Shown in pieces: positions 24,176 to 36,300 of a stretch of 64,000 bases of DNA. The translations under genes were made by a program, and so were the position numbers. Under the pieces are notes generated by a model that ran no database searches, was not told the DNA's origin, and worked only from the letters and a program-made list of their open reading frames with translations. Within the stretch, counting starts at the first letter, position 1. Each line of letters opens with the position of its first letter. This stretch comes from Bryopsis sp. KO-2023 (Eukaryota; Chlorophyta; Ulvophyceae; Bryopsidales; Bryopsidaceae), in the NCBI GenBank assembly GCA_030272585.1, contig BSYQ01000009.1, positions 992,001-1,056,000 of the forward strand, read 5' to 3'.

Positions 24176-27100
24176 AGGATGAGTGATTTCATCCACACTC
24201 CCCTTCCCGCTCAGGGAAGCCCCCCATCCACAAAAAAAAAGGAAAAGAAAAGAAAAGACAAAGGAAAGAAAAGAGAAAGGAAAGGACCAAAAAAAAAAAA
24301 AAAAAAATGGGAAGAAATTTGCTTTCGATAGATGCCCCATAGTCCACTCGCTGTGTAAGGCAAGAAAAGAAAACTTTTTTTCTTCTGCTTTTTTGGTTAT
24401 TTTGTTTTTTTTTTAATCGGGGAGAGATAACATAGTTATGCTGTGTTTAATACAGCGGTTAGAAAAAAAAAGGGAGGGAAAAAAAACAAACAAAAAACTT
24501 GAAAAAAAATTGAAGAAATGGTTGAAAGAAAAAAGGAAAGGAAGAATTGAAGGGAGGGAGGAGGAGGAAAAAATTGAACGAAATTCCGGTAGGCTGTGTG
24601 ATTTCCCTTCAATGCTTCTCGTTATGTATGAAAACGGGGATGATTAAACAAGCAAAAAAATAAAATAAAACATAAGAATTTCAGCGGAGGGAAGAATATT
24701 TTTTAGGGAGGAGAAAAAAACACAAAAAAAAGTTTCTTTCTTTCTTTCTTTGGCTGTGGGTTTTGTTTTTTTTTTGGCTTGTTTGTTTCCCATACTGCAA
24801 ATATATGTGGAGATGTAAGTTTAATGTGAAGTTTTTGTTTTGGTGGGGTTCACTTTTGCTCTTTTTTTCTTTTTTTTTTTCTTTGGTTTACTTCCTGTGG
24901 TTGGACCGGTCAGACTGGGATGCAAGGTGGAGAGAGGAAGAGAGGGGTTTTTGAGAAGGAAAAAAAAAGACAGATTTAGACGGAGATAAGGAGGAAATTT
25001 ACTTGCGTTTCTTATGTTGTTGTTTTTTTGTTTGTAGGGGGTGGGTGGGGAGAAAAAGGGATTTCTTTTAATCCAACACGTGGCATTGAATATAGTTTAG
25101 AAGTATTGGGGGATGCCCTTTGGGCAAATGATGTAAGGAAAAAAAAAAAAAGGATAGCCAATCCTTGGAATGTGTAGGATTTTTTTTTTTTATAAATCAG
25201 AATGGAAAGGAACAATGTTGAAAGGGGAAAACGGGGAAAGAAGAGTGGGAGAGGGATACAAAAGAGAAAAAAAAAAAGAATTTATGTTTTTACTTTTTGC
25301 ACAGACAAGCCGCTTCATTTTTTTTTATTATTTTTTTTTTGAATCGAGTGTGTGAGTGGAGAGAGGGATTGGGGTGGGGGTTGAGAAAATCAAACTAAAA
25401 CCTCCCACCAAAAAAGAGTGAAAATGCGAAAAAACTCTGGAAATGAGGGGGGAAAAAAACTCTTCTCCAATCTGAATGATGCAACAAAGAGATGCTGGTT
25501 ATTATCTTTTTCCCCTTCCGTGCTGTATTTTTTTTCGCTCTTTTTTGTGCTATTAATTGTGGTTGACTCGCAGGGAGGACAGCAAAAAAAAGAAAAAAGA
25601 AAAGAAAGGGATTGGGCAAGTTTTATGGGTGTCTTTTGTGCTTTTTTTTAATTTCTTCCAATCGAAAAATCCATGTGTTGAAAAACACATGCATCTGTTC
25701 TATTGGATATAAGGAAGAAAAAAAAAGTTGCTAAATATCCTTTTTCCCTTTTTTTTAAAATGAAGATAGGTTTTTATCCAAGCAAAGAAGAGAGAAAAAG
25801 GATGACAGGGAAAAAAAAAATAGGTGCTGGGAAAAAAAAAACTCTGTTGGGTGTCGTCAGAGTTTTTTTTTTTTTGGAAGGGGGGGGGGTTCAAATGACC
25901 AAATGTGTCACCATGGATTGTTTCTTGAAAGGGAATTTTCTTGGAATGAGATTGTTGATGTTGTCTTTTTTTTGTCCATATTTAAAACGCATTTTTTCAA
26001 ATTATTATCTGGAAAAAAAGGGGAAATTTTTGGGTAAGGGGGATGGAGAGGTGGATTTATAAAGAAAAGAAAAGAGGTGTCGACCATCCGTTCGTTTTTG
26101 CCATCGGTTTTGAATTTCTTTTCCTTTGGTACGATGGGCTTTGTTTTTTCTTCTGACAGAGAGAAAAAAAATATATATGTTGATATATTTTTCTTTTCTT
26201 TCTTAAAGCATGGATGTATCGCCCATTTTTTTTATCTTTATCTTTTTTTTTTCACATTGTTTTTTTTTTTGGTGATATTTTTTTCATTCCCTCGTGCCTC
26301 TTTTCTTTTAGGGTGTGGTGAGTTAGGGTTCTCTCATTTCGTGGATTCTCTTTTTTCATTTTTATTTTTTCCCCTCTGGAAATTGAGTCTTTTTTCTTGT
26401 CCTTTTGAAACGTATTTTTTTTTTCTTTTCTTCCTGTAGCAGGTGAAGCTCAAAAAAAGAAAAAAAAAATGGTTTTAAGACGGAAAAAAAGAGGGGAAAT
26501 AAGAAAAAGAGCATGAAAGTTAAATGTGCGACATGGGGCTTTTTTTTCCGATTTCGTCGTTCATTTGAGGGAAAAGGGGGAGAGGGAAAGGGGGGGGGGG
26601 GGGTACCCTCCAAATTTCTGAGTTTATTTTTGTTATCAAGTTAAAAAGAAGGGCAATTTTTTTGTTGGTCGTGAAAATGGGTTGATTTCAAAATATGTTC
26701 TTTTCTATGGTGGGCAAATGTCTTATTGGAGTCAGGTTGATATATGACGCACATATATGTGGGAAAATTTCAAGATGGCTTATTTTGACCGCAAGGAAAA
26801 GAGAGAAAAAAAAAACGCTTTTCCTTTCGGTACCCAGCCTGCCCTTTCAAGAAAAAAAGTGTAGACAAACAATTATATATAGAGAGAGTGTTAAAAAGAA
26901 AAAACAAGTTTTTATTGTTGAGGAAAATCCACTTCCCCCAGCCAAATCCATCCCTCCAAAGACTCTGGGTGTAGTTTTTTTCCATCTTAGTTTTTTTTGG
27001 AGGCTGTAGGAAAACATCGTTGGCCATAAGAATATGATAGTTCTGTTCGAAAAAAAAGAAAAAATGGGTGGCAAGTTGCGGACTCTTTGCTTGTTTTTTG

Positions 27101-28281
27101 GGGGGGGGGTATTTTTTGTTCTCTTTTGCATCTTTGCTTTGAATCCAACTTTGATACACTCCTGAATGAACAATTTGATGAGAGAAAAAAAAAAGGAAAG
27201 GCAAAACGCACACAAAAAAAAGACAGAGAGAGAAAAAAATGATATGGTTGGAGTTTAGAATTTCTTTTTTCTTGATTAAAAAAATATACGAATTAAAGAA
27301 ACAAAAGGGAAAAGTAAGTTGCTAAAAGCGAGAGAAAAGAAAGAAAAAAAAAAACAATTTAAAAAAATAAAAAAAGGAAGAAAAATGAGAGAACAAAAGA
27401 TAAAGGAATCCTCGATTGGGAAGCGAGAGTTTGAACCTTTACGTAGGGAGGAGGTATTGTTCGACCGGGCTGTAAAAAAAAAAACAAAAAAAAATTAACA
27501 GGATCACATCAAATTTCGGACAAGTTTGTTGATTTTCCCAACAAAATTCAAGACAAGTTTCGATCGCCTCTTACAAGCAGAATTTGAAACAACAATGTTT
27601 TGGTGAAATTTTTGGTACAGATGCCTGGTACTGAGCTTCAGGCCAAGGGAAAAAAAGAAAAAAATGAATAAAAAACAAAAAGAGGGTTGAGTTGATATGT
27701 TATGATCCATGGTATCAGGGAAATAAATTTCCCCTGTCGTACCTGAAAATCAGAGTCCACTCTTTCATTTCGATTTCTACAAATGAATGAGTCTCTGACC
27801 ATGCATTCACAGTTGGGGTTGAACAATCTGACCTAGCAACACCCTCATTTTTCAAATGAGTGTGTTGCTCATTTTTCATTTCTTTCTCTTCAGAGTTCAA
27901 CCTGAGACTTCAGTCAATCTCAGTTCATCAATAAGTTCATCAATACTTTAGAAAGCCAAAGCGACAGCATCACTGGATCGGGGCTGGCAACACATCGCGA
28001 CGCTCTTGACGATTTGCACGAACATCGCCCTTCTTGAGGTACAGGCTGTACCCCAAGATTCGCAGAGACAGACGGAGAGCGCGATCCACGTGATCCACAT
28101 GGTCAAATTCTGGGAATCCCCGCCACTACAATTTTCATCTGTTTCCTTGTCTGTTTGGTTTTCCCAACTGAGCGGGTCGCACTGCATCCGGTAATGTCTT
28201 GTTGAGGAAGCTTGGTCTTCGAAACAAAGAAAAAAAAACGCCCAAAAGCTTGTTCGTCTGTTGTGTGTTTCGCGGCTGAAC
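24176..28281. other. 4.1-kb gene-poor, homopolymer-rich region
   Basis: The longest stretch without a supported gene. 24180-27500 is a mosaic of A, T and G runs (for example G10 at 25880-25889 and G14 at 26590-26603), with hardly any C-runs. Six-frame open stretches are low-complexity Lys/Phe/Gly translations. From about 27500 the sequence becomes less simple and contains a hairpin at 27835-27869. The last 300 bp should hold the CDKG promoter. Confidence 0.6.
27835..27869. repeat. Hairpin with 16-bp arms and 3-nt loop
   Basis: agcaacaccctcattt (27835-27850), loop ttc, then aaatgagtgtgttgct (27854-27869). The arms pair at 15 of 16 positions. It lies about 410 bp upstream of the CDKG start codon. 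Confidence 0.85.
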
Positions 28282-31200
28282 ATGATTCGGGACTCCAGAT
28301 ACGAGTACAGCAGAGGTGGCCGCCGTTCTGGCTACGAGCGCCAGCGTTACGGCAGCAGGTCTGTTTCGGTCGCGCGTGCTTGATTTCTCCAGTTTCCCTG
28401 CTTTCGAAGTCGTTTTTTTCTGTGGTGATGTCGTTGACGAACGATCGGCTGTCCGTTGACGTTGCGGGGTGCGTGGACTGGTCGCAGGAGCGTGAGGGGG
28501 GAAGAATATGTCAACGGGAGCAAGAATCGAGCCGCGGCAACGCCGAGCAGCAATGGGGTAACTCGCTGTCCCCCTCGAATACGCGGTTCTTTGGAATGTT
28601 GCCTTATGCTTGGCTTCGTGTTGAACTAATTTTTTGTGACTTGTGGTCGCAGGCCAGTCTTCGCCCTGGAATGCCTTCCTTGTAAGTGGATTTTCTGTCG
28701 CGTCTTTTCTTTGTTTTTTTTATAACTTTTGGTTTCGGGATATCCCAAGGTTTGAAACTGAACGAAAAACGATTTTTCCATCGAATCAATACAAACGTCT
28801 GAGCTTGGTATCCGTTTGGCTGAAAACAGTGCTGTGGAATGAGAGCCCTCCCCACCCGTGGCAGACATTTAATCCTCGTATGTGTTTCTTTCCCCCCTTT
28901 TCTCGTCCAGCTTGAAAGATGAGGCTTCGAAATTGTTGAGGAGGAAAAAACAGTTGGAGGAAGCCGAGAAGAAGGACCAGGAGTTGCTGGAAGAGCAACA
29001 CCAGTCGTTGAAGGGGCCAGCCAAGCGCACGGCGTCCCTATCCGATTCGGACGTCGATGAGCACGTGTCCAAACGGCATCGCAGCTCGCCTCGCAAGCTT
29101 TCGTCGGAGAAATCCACCGGACGCAAGAGGAGGGCTTCGGGTCGCTCCCCTCGAGACCCTCAACCAAGCGAAGCGGCCTTTCTCCCCAAGAAAATCACTT
29201 TCAACCCTTATCACGAGGGGGCTTCCGAAGAGGATGAACCACAAGGTAGTCTCCATCCTAAGGCTGTGTAGCCCAAACAGAAATGCCCATTTTTTTTTTT
29301 GGCCGTGTTGGAAAGTAACACCTACCAACCACACAAACACAACGGAGTAACCCTCAGCCCGTCAATTATGTGGATTATCTTTCCCCCTTCACACTCCTAG
29401 TGTATATTTTGCCAGCAGAAAAAGAGGGAGGTGGGGGGGAGGGGAAATCTTAATCGTATGACTAAGTGCAATGTGTATGTGTGTATGTGTGTCTCTTTTT
29501 TTTCTTTTACTTTTTCTTACACCTTTTCGGAGTGTTATTTATGCGGGACTTGTTGTTTTAGGCACTGTGAAAGTTGGGTTAAGTGTGTTTTGCGGGGAGA
29601 GAGAGATTGCCGCTTGTCTCCCAATGCAAACACCGCACTGAAGCATTCAAGGTCAGTCCTGGGGTGCCTGTGATTCAGAAAGGGGGGGGGGGGTTAACTG
29701 GGGAAAAAAAAAGGGGGGGAAGGGAAAATCGGGGGTCCACCTTTCGTAATACTTCCATCAAATTAACACACTGTGTATGGGATAAGCCTTGGGAACCCGA
29801 ATATTAGGAAAAAAAAAGCCAACCATGCCAGCCATGATCTGTACATTTCGTAGCTATTAATCTACTCAGGAGCCTAGTGTATGTTTCTTCAAGAAATGCA
29901 ATGGCTGTTTTCAGCAGAGGATGGCTGAGTTTTCCTCCATTATTGTTGGGCCTTAGTTGTTGGGAAATGAAGTGGATGTGCCGTGAATGAATGCCAGCAA
30001 CAGAATCCAGGATGGCCCTGTTGTCTATCCATGGAGGAATCAAAGGAAGCGTGGGGGTTGGGCTCTGTGTTGTGGGTGGTGGACTTCCGCCGATGTCTGT
30101 GTAGATATGGTACTTCCCTGACCTCTACCTTAAAATAGACTAGTGCCACCGACACAATCTGAATGATGTGCAAGAGACGTGCTGGTTGTGCTGGACCAGG
30201 CGACACATGCAAGTGTCAGCCCCTTGATGCTGTTCCACTCTGTGTCTGTGGAGTGGGGTTGTTTGAATTTGAGGAGGAAATGGAGCATGGAAAAAGGAGC
30301 AAGTATTAAAAAAAAAGTAGTGAAGCCGATTTGGAGTGTCGGTGGTTGTGATTTGCTGGTACTATCGGTGGGCGTCTTTGCTGCTACGTTGGGGAATTAA
30401 AAAAAAAAGTCGCACCCCGAGGGTTAATTTAGTACTACTTCTCAGTTCAGGCCCAAGGCTTATTCCCATACACAGGAGGGTTGTTTAAACGGACTCTAAA
30501 GCGTCTGACCTTCAACCCCCTCCCCGCTTCTCCCCCCTCCCCTTTCCTTCCCTCCCCCAATCGCTCATTGGGCACCCTGGCTGGCCTTGAATCAAGGAGA
30601 GCTCAATGAACCGACATAGATACTTCACTTTCCCAGATTGCGTCTGGTCTCGCAGTTGAGGATTAGTTTATTTTCCTGTTCTGATGGGGTTTTGTTTATT
30701 TGTTCCGATGATTAGGTTCTGAAGAGATGGGCCGGGTAATGGCAATGAGGAAATCGAAATGGGAGGTGGAGGAGGAACCTGAAGCGGAGCCTGCAGTAGA
30801 CAGCAAGGCTAATGCGAACTCGGGGGCAGGACCTGATCCGGAAGGGTGCTTGGTTTCTGATGAAGAGGAGGAATACACCTCTCTACAGAACACCACCCAG
30901 TAAGTAGCAGCTCATCAAGAATGTTGTATGCTTCTGTCACCAACCCTCGGGTGATGGAGGGTTTTCCCCTGTACAAGCTGGAGGGTTTTTTTTCTCTAAT
31001 TTTGTTAGGAATCTTTTGGAAAAATAGCGAAATGAATAAAGAGATGAACGCAAGTCCTGGAGAGTTGAGCTTTTTTTTTTAAGTTTCTGTGGAAAGTGCA
31101 AGGGTGAGTATCTAAAATAGGATAGTGGTTCTCTTTCTTTGTTTTCCTCGTAGCTCGTTTTTTGTGTGGATCAGGTTTGGTGGTTGTGACATTAGCTTGG

Positions 31201-32318
31201 TTGAGCAATTGCCTGATCGAAAAACTTGGTGGTTTTGCAGGGGAATTGACATGCGCCAGGCTGCCAGGATAGTGGATGAATACTCATACGTTAACAAAAT
31301 AAGCGAAGGGGCTTATGGGATTGTTTTCAGGTGGGTGAAAATGAGTTTACAAACCAATTCTTTGTCCACTTCTCATTTTTCAGGCTCCCATCGAATTCTG
31401 ACAGCTTCTGTGCAAACTTTTGTAAAATTTTCTTTTTTCAGGGGACGGGAAAAGTGCACCGGGAAGCAAGTTGCATTGAAGAAAATCAAAATGGAGAAGG
31501 AAAAGGACGGCTACCCTCTGACTTCCTTGCGAGAAATCAACATCTTGGCCTCCCTGAACCACCCCAATATCGTAAATGTCTCGGAAGTGGTGGTTTCGGC
31601 CAGTGGAAATTCGGTGTTCCTGGTGATGGAGTATCTGGAGCACGACCTCAAGCGAGTGTCGGAATTGCTCAGGCACCGTTTCACGGTTTCGGACTCGAAA
31701 TGCATTATGCACCAGTTGCTTTCGGGGGTGGCTTATCTGCATGACAACTGGATAATTCATCGGGACCTCAAGCTCTCCAACATTCTTTACAACAATAAAG
31801 GCGACGTGAAAATTTGCGATTTCGGACTGGCCAGGCAGTACGGTTCGCCCCTCCACCCATACACCCAATTGGTGGTGACGCTGTGGTACAGAGCTCCAGA
31901 ATTGCTGCTGGGAACGAACATCTATTCGACGGGTATCGACATGTGGGCGATGGGGTGCATAATGGGGGAGTTGCTCCGGGGGAAACCCATGTTCGATAAG
32001 AACAATGAAATTGCACAGATCGACCGGATTTTCGAAATTGTCGGCTCACCAACGGATGAAAACTGGCCCGGCTTCAGGAAGCTGCCCAATGTCCCGAAAA
32101 TGAAAATCAACGACTACAAACCGAAGTTGCATGAGTGGTTTCCGAAAACTTCTTTCACTGGAGGGCCCATGCTGACGGAGAACGGCTTCGATCTGTTGAA
32201 CAAAATGCTGTGCCTGGACCCCAAGCAGAGGATATCGGCGAAAGATGCCCTCAATCACCCCTGGTTCGAGGAGAGACCGAGGGCTTGTTTGAAAACTATG
32301 CTGCCGACTTTCGGTTAG
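28282..32318 (+). CDS. CDKG: Cyclin-dependent kinase G (CDK11/CDC2L-type, PLTSLRE)
   Basis: Modelled as join(28282..28358,28488..28557,28653..28681,28911..29245,30716..30899,31241..31330,31442..32318), 553 aa, all phases closing. Residues 1 to about 240 are an Arg/Ser/Tyr-rich start, a Glu/Lys coiled-coil (LLRRKKQLEEAEKKDQELLE), an RS-like basic segment and an acidic segment (VSDEEEEYTSLQ). This matches the N-terminus of CDK11 and plant CDKG. The kinase domain starts near VDEYSYVNKISEGAYGIVF, with VALKKIKM for the ATP lysine and the cyclin-binding helix PLTSLRE that defines CDKG. The catalytic loop is HRDLKLSN, followed by DFGLAR and then VVTLWYRAPE with the activating Thr. CDKG/CDK11 kinases couple cyclin L to pre-mRNA splicing and, in plants, to meiotic synapsis. 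Exons 1-3 are tiny and less certain than the rest. Confidence 0.93.
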
Positions 32319-33318
32319 ATTCTGCCCTTTGGAATGCTCAAATTTGTTAGGGAGGAGGGGGGGTTGGGGGTTTCTGTGGAAAGCGTTGCAGGGGAAGAGG
32401 TCAAATGTTGTTTAGTTTCTGTGGCTGGGGTTAAAAAAAAGGGGGGGGGATATCTGATTGTTTGGTTTGCAAATCTGTTACTGTGCTCAGTGGATTCTAT
32501 TTGGAATCCTTTCTCCCACCCTTTTTATTTGGAAAGGGAAGTGGTTATTAGATATTAAGGCACAAGAGCGTATGTAAAATACAGCGAATTTGATAGAGGG
32601 TTTTGGAAAGGCCTGGGTAAAAGAGAAAAGACTCCATGAACAATGTAATTGCGACACCGAGGTGTGGCGATTGCTTCTCCGTACATGTCTATGAGCTCGA
32701 TAAGGATTTTCTATGTTGGAAACTTCCCCAAATCAATCCATTTTGTATTTTTATTCTGTGAAGTTAGCCATTTCTGCTGATCTGTGAAGTGCGAGGTCGG
32801 ATCAAGTCAGAATATTTTCTCACTGCACTTCACCGACCCAGCCAAATGTATTTTCGTTATTGCGACTACAAGAGATTCCCAATCATAATTGTTGTAACCA
32901 ATTTTGGTCAAAAGCACAGATTCGAGGGGGTGCAGTCCGTGTTTGCCCAGTCGTCCTTGGTCTTTGACACATCGTGCAATCTGTTTTTTTAGCGGCAACT
33001 GTCATCGTCTTTGTCCGATCGTTCATCTGGTTCCTATTGGTGTTGGCATTTTGGAGGAGAGCCACAGCGCGCGCGATATCGACGTTTTAGTGCATCGACC
33101 CACAAGCGTCCAAGCATTGGCTGCCAGGTGAGCAAAACACAGCTGGGCACAGAAAGAGAGAGTTTCGTTGGTTGGGGGGAGTGTCCTGTTGCCAACGCTA
33201 TCGTAGCACGACAAGTTAAGTGTAGAACCCCGTCAACCATACGGATTAAATCCATGTGTTCTTGCCAACAATTTATTCCTCACTTCTCTGCAGGGGGAAA
33301 GACGATCCAAGGCGTGCG
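32319..33318 (+). other. Intergenic region with a probable 5' UTR intron of the SET gene
   Basis: 3' flank of CDKG with A8/G9 runs near 32432-32448, then ordinary sequence. A donor GTGAGC at 33128 and acceptor at 33293 suggest a non-coding first exon for the SET-domain gene, whose first in-frame ATG is at 33319. An alternative is a coding exon ending at 33127, but it has no ATG in the matching frame. Confidence 0.45.
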
Positions 33319-36300
33319 ATGGATTTTGCGGACAGGGCAGAGCGCCTGCGTGAGTTCGCCCAGGCCGAGTCGCAACACGTCAGCGAAGTGCTGGCGGAAG
33401 CGTCGCAGCGGGCGGAGCGATTGAGGGCCGAGACCGCAGAGTCGAACCAGCGGTTTGACACGCACGTGCGCGGAATCGCTGGTGCGGTCTCGAAGGAGTG
33501 GACTTTCCTGCACGGGGACGGTTTGGGGGTGAAATCGGAGGAGTGTTCGCTTGTCGACCTCCTGCCGTTGTTGGACCGATTTCCCGCGTTGCTGGTGACG
33601 AGTCGCGTGCGCAACGTCACCGTGAGGCTGACGGATGCGATACACGGGGCTGGGGACCTGGCGAAGGCTTTCAAGGACAAGGCCAGGGTCCAGCAGGATC
33701 TCGAGAAGGCGGAGGAGGAAGTCGCCAACGCTCGTGACGCGGTGCGCGGTTGTTGCGAAAATATCAGGCCTTTGAAAGAAGTACTGGTGATGAAATGACG
33801 TTTTATATTCTGAAACGGTTTAAAACTGACGAGCATCAAGGCCAGAAACAAGGTTGCCATACAATTCTTATCGGCGTGGGGGTCGAGGAAGCGCTTTTCG
33901 AACTCGCTGCTGGGCTTTTTCGTTCATCAGTTCGCTACAGTCTTTTTGGGGCTGAATCTGAATTGATGGAATCATTGCCAGCCAATTACTTGTGGAATCT
34001 TGAATGTGGAGAGCTCGATTGTGAATTGTTTCTTGGGTGTGCTTAAATTTTTCCTTTCAGGGGAAAAAGGCCACCGCCTACTGTGAAGCTGCCCAGAAAT
34101 GCAAGGAGCTCGTCACAGGGGCCGTGGAGCTGATGGACTTGGGTGGGCGAAAATACACGGTCCGAGAGCTGATCTCGTTCGCCAGGAGGAGGGAAATCAA
34201 TCCGGACACCATGGTCCAGAACGGAGCGAACGTGGCAAAATCGGTGAAGGACCTCACCAAATCCCTGGAGCTCAATGCAGGATGCACCCAGCGGCTCATC
34301 TCGGAGTGTCCGCTGTACCATAGAATCACGGCACTTAAACCGTTCGATCCGGACAGTGCAAGCTGGGGTTGGACTGTCGGGGGAAAGAGGCACGGGCCGT
34401 TTTCGATCAAAGACCTTCGGTCTTGGATGGCCTCCGCATCCTTTCCATCAGAGGGGATGGTGTCACACTGCAGCCGGCCAGACCAGTACATCATGCTTCG
34501 CGATGTAAGTTCCCAGAGCTGAAAAGATAAAGAAAAAGACTGGTAATATTTTGCTGTAAAATGCACTGGATGGCTGTTGCTGTGTTTAGAAGGATTGGAC
34601 AAACACCCATCGAGAAAGGAATGGAGTGCCACTTTCATGCAACCTTTGTCTGCCTGTCTTCTTGTCCTGAATCTGTTGGGGTGGCGTTTTAGGTGTTGTT
34701 TTGCCTGGAGCTGCGATCTTTGGGGCACCTGGTGACTGTCGGGCAGCCCCACAAAGCCGACGAACCGTCAAGGAGGAGCCCCAAGAAACGAGCCTCTCAT
34801 TCGAATGGGTGCATCGAGAACGACGACGGCACTGGGCCTCGCTCCTCCAGCCCAGGCAAATCCACAGCGAAGCCCTTCGACCCTGTAGACTTCATCAATT
34901 CGTTGGCTAAGCCCAGAGTTCGAAAAGTGTCATACGCTCAGCCAGGAAAGAAGGTCATCGCACAGTCCACCAGCCCGACATCCAATATCGCCAAAGGGAA
35001 AAAGCCCAATACCCCCCATGTGAAAGAAACTGAACAGCGGGAGCAGAAGCCTGAGGAGGGGAATGTGAATTCGTCCGTGCCTGTCGAGGCTGAAACCGAA
35101 AAGCCGTCACCAGGACCACAGAAGAAAACTGTTTTACCTTTCTTTGAAGCGGCGGAGCAAGGCAAGTGTAAATTGGCTGGCGAGAAAAAGCAACGAAATC
35201 GAGGGAGGAGAGGGTATCGGCCTGGTGTGGGGGCTATGCTCAAATCGCCTGGTGGTGGTCAGAGGTTAAACAACACAAAAGAGGTTTTACCAAAGGAACA
35301 GATGCAGAGTGGGCGAGGGAAAGCGAACCCTGAAGGTGGTAGGGCTGCAAACGGCGAAGTGTGGGGTTCATCCAAAAGGAAAGGAAAGGCAAGGGAGGGA
35401 AAGCGATCGTCCCTAGAAGCGGATGAACTCGATCTCAGCCTGGCAAAGAAGAAACGGCACAAAGGAAATCTGGAGTCCGTTTCTCCAAAGAGGCCTGACA
35501 GTGATGGTGGCGGCTCTAGCAAAAGAGGGGTGGCTTGTGAAAAAGACGAGAAAAAGATGCAAGTGGACCAACGAGGTCCGGAGGGGAGTGCTCATCCCAG
35601 CAACAACAAGGACGTGAAAAGAACTGGCGAGATTCGTAGAAATGAAGCCAAACCTGGATGTGATGTGTCCGAACAAAACACTGAGGCTTGCACTCCAACC
35701 AGCGCCGACATGGAGGTTGCCAGAAGTCCAGGTGGTCCCCCCGGAAAGAACATGCTAGAGGATTCAAGAATTCGTCGGGATGATGCTGGCCCGAGTTCTC
35801 CCAGCAAATCGACAAAGACGATTGGACGTGCAAGTCTGAGTCCGTCGAAATGCGCTGACCACGATCGTGCTGTTACGGTCAGAAGAGGGGAGATTTGTGC
35901 CCCCAGTCAAGGAGATCTTGGAAAAGGCAAATCTGATGAAGCTTGTTCTACGGGCGAGGTGACCATTACGGACGAAGGTATGCATGTGTCGAATCGATGT
36001 GAGGATGCCAAGCTAGCGATTGCCAGTCGGGAGAGTAGTGGGCATGACACAATACAAGGAGGAAAAGACAAAATCCATGCCAATTCTGAAAAGCCAGGGA
36101 CCGCCGCTCGTCAAGGAGCTGTTTCCAGCTGTGCTGCAAAATCTGGTGTTGCAGAGGCCCGAGAGGCCGAGGTTTCGAAAAGGGAAAGTGATGGGAATGC
36201 TGAGAGGGGAATGAGTCTGGATGAGCCTTCGAAAGCAGGTGGATCGGAAAAGGTTGAGGCAACCACACCACACACGCCACAGTGTCAGTCTGAGCAAACC

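Noticed and set aside
26158-26200. AT dinucleotide and T-run tract as a possible replication origin or matrix attachment site
   Set aside because: Only base composition supports it, and the same composition is found across the 4-kb region.
27948-28283. 111-codon minus-strand open frame overlapping the CDKG start
   Set aside because: Cys/Ser-rich sequence without motif, overlapping the promoter and first exon of a well-supported gene.
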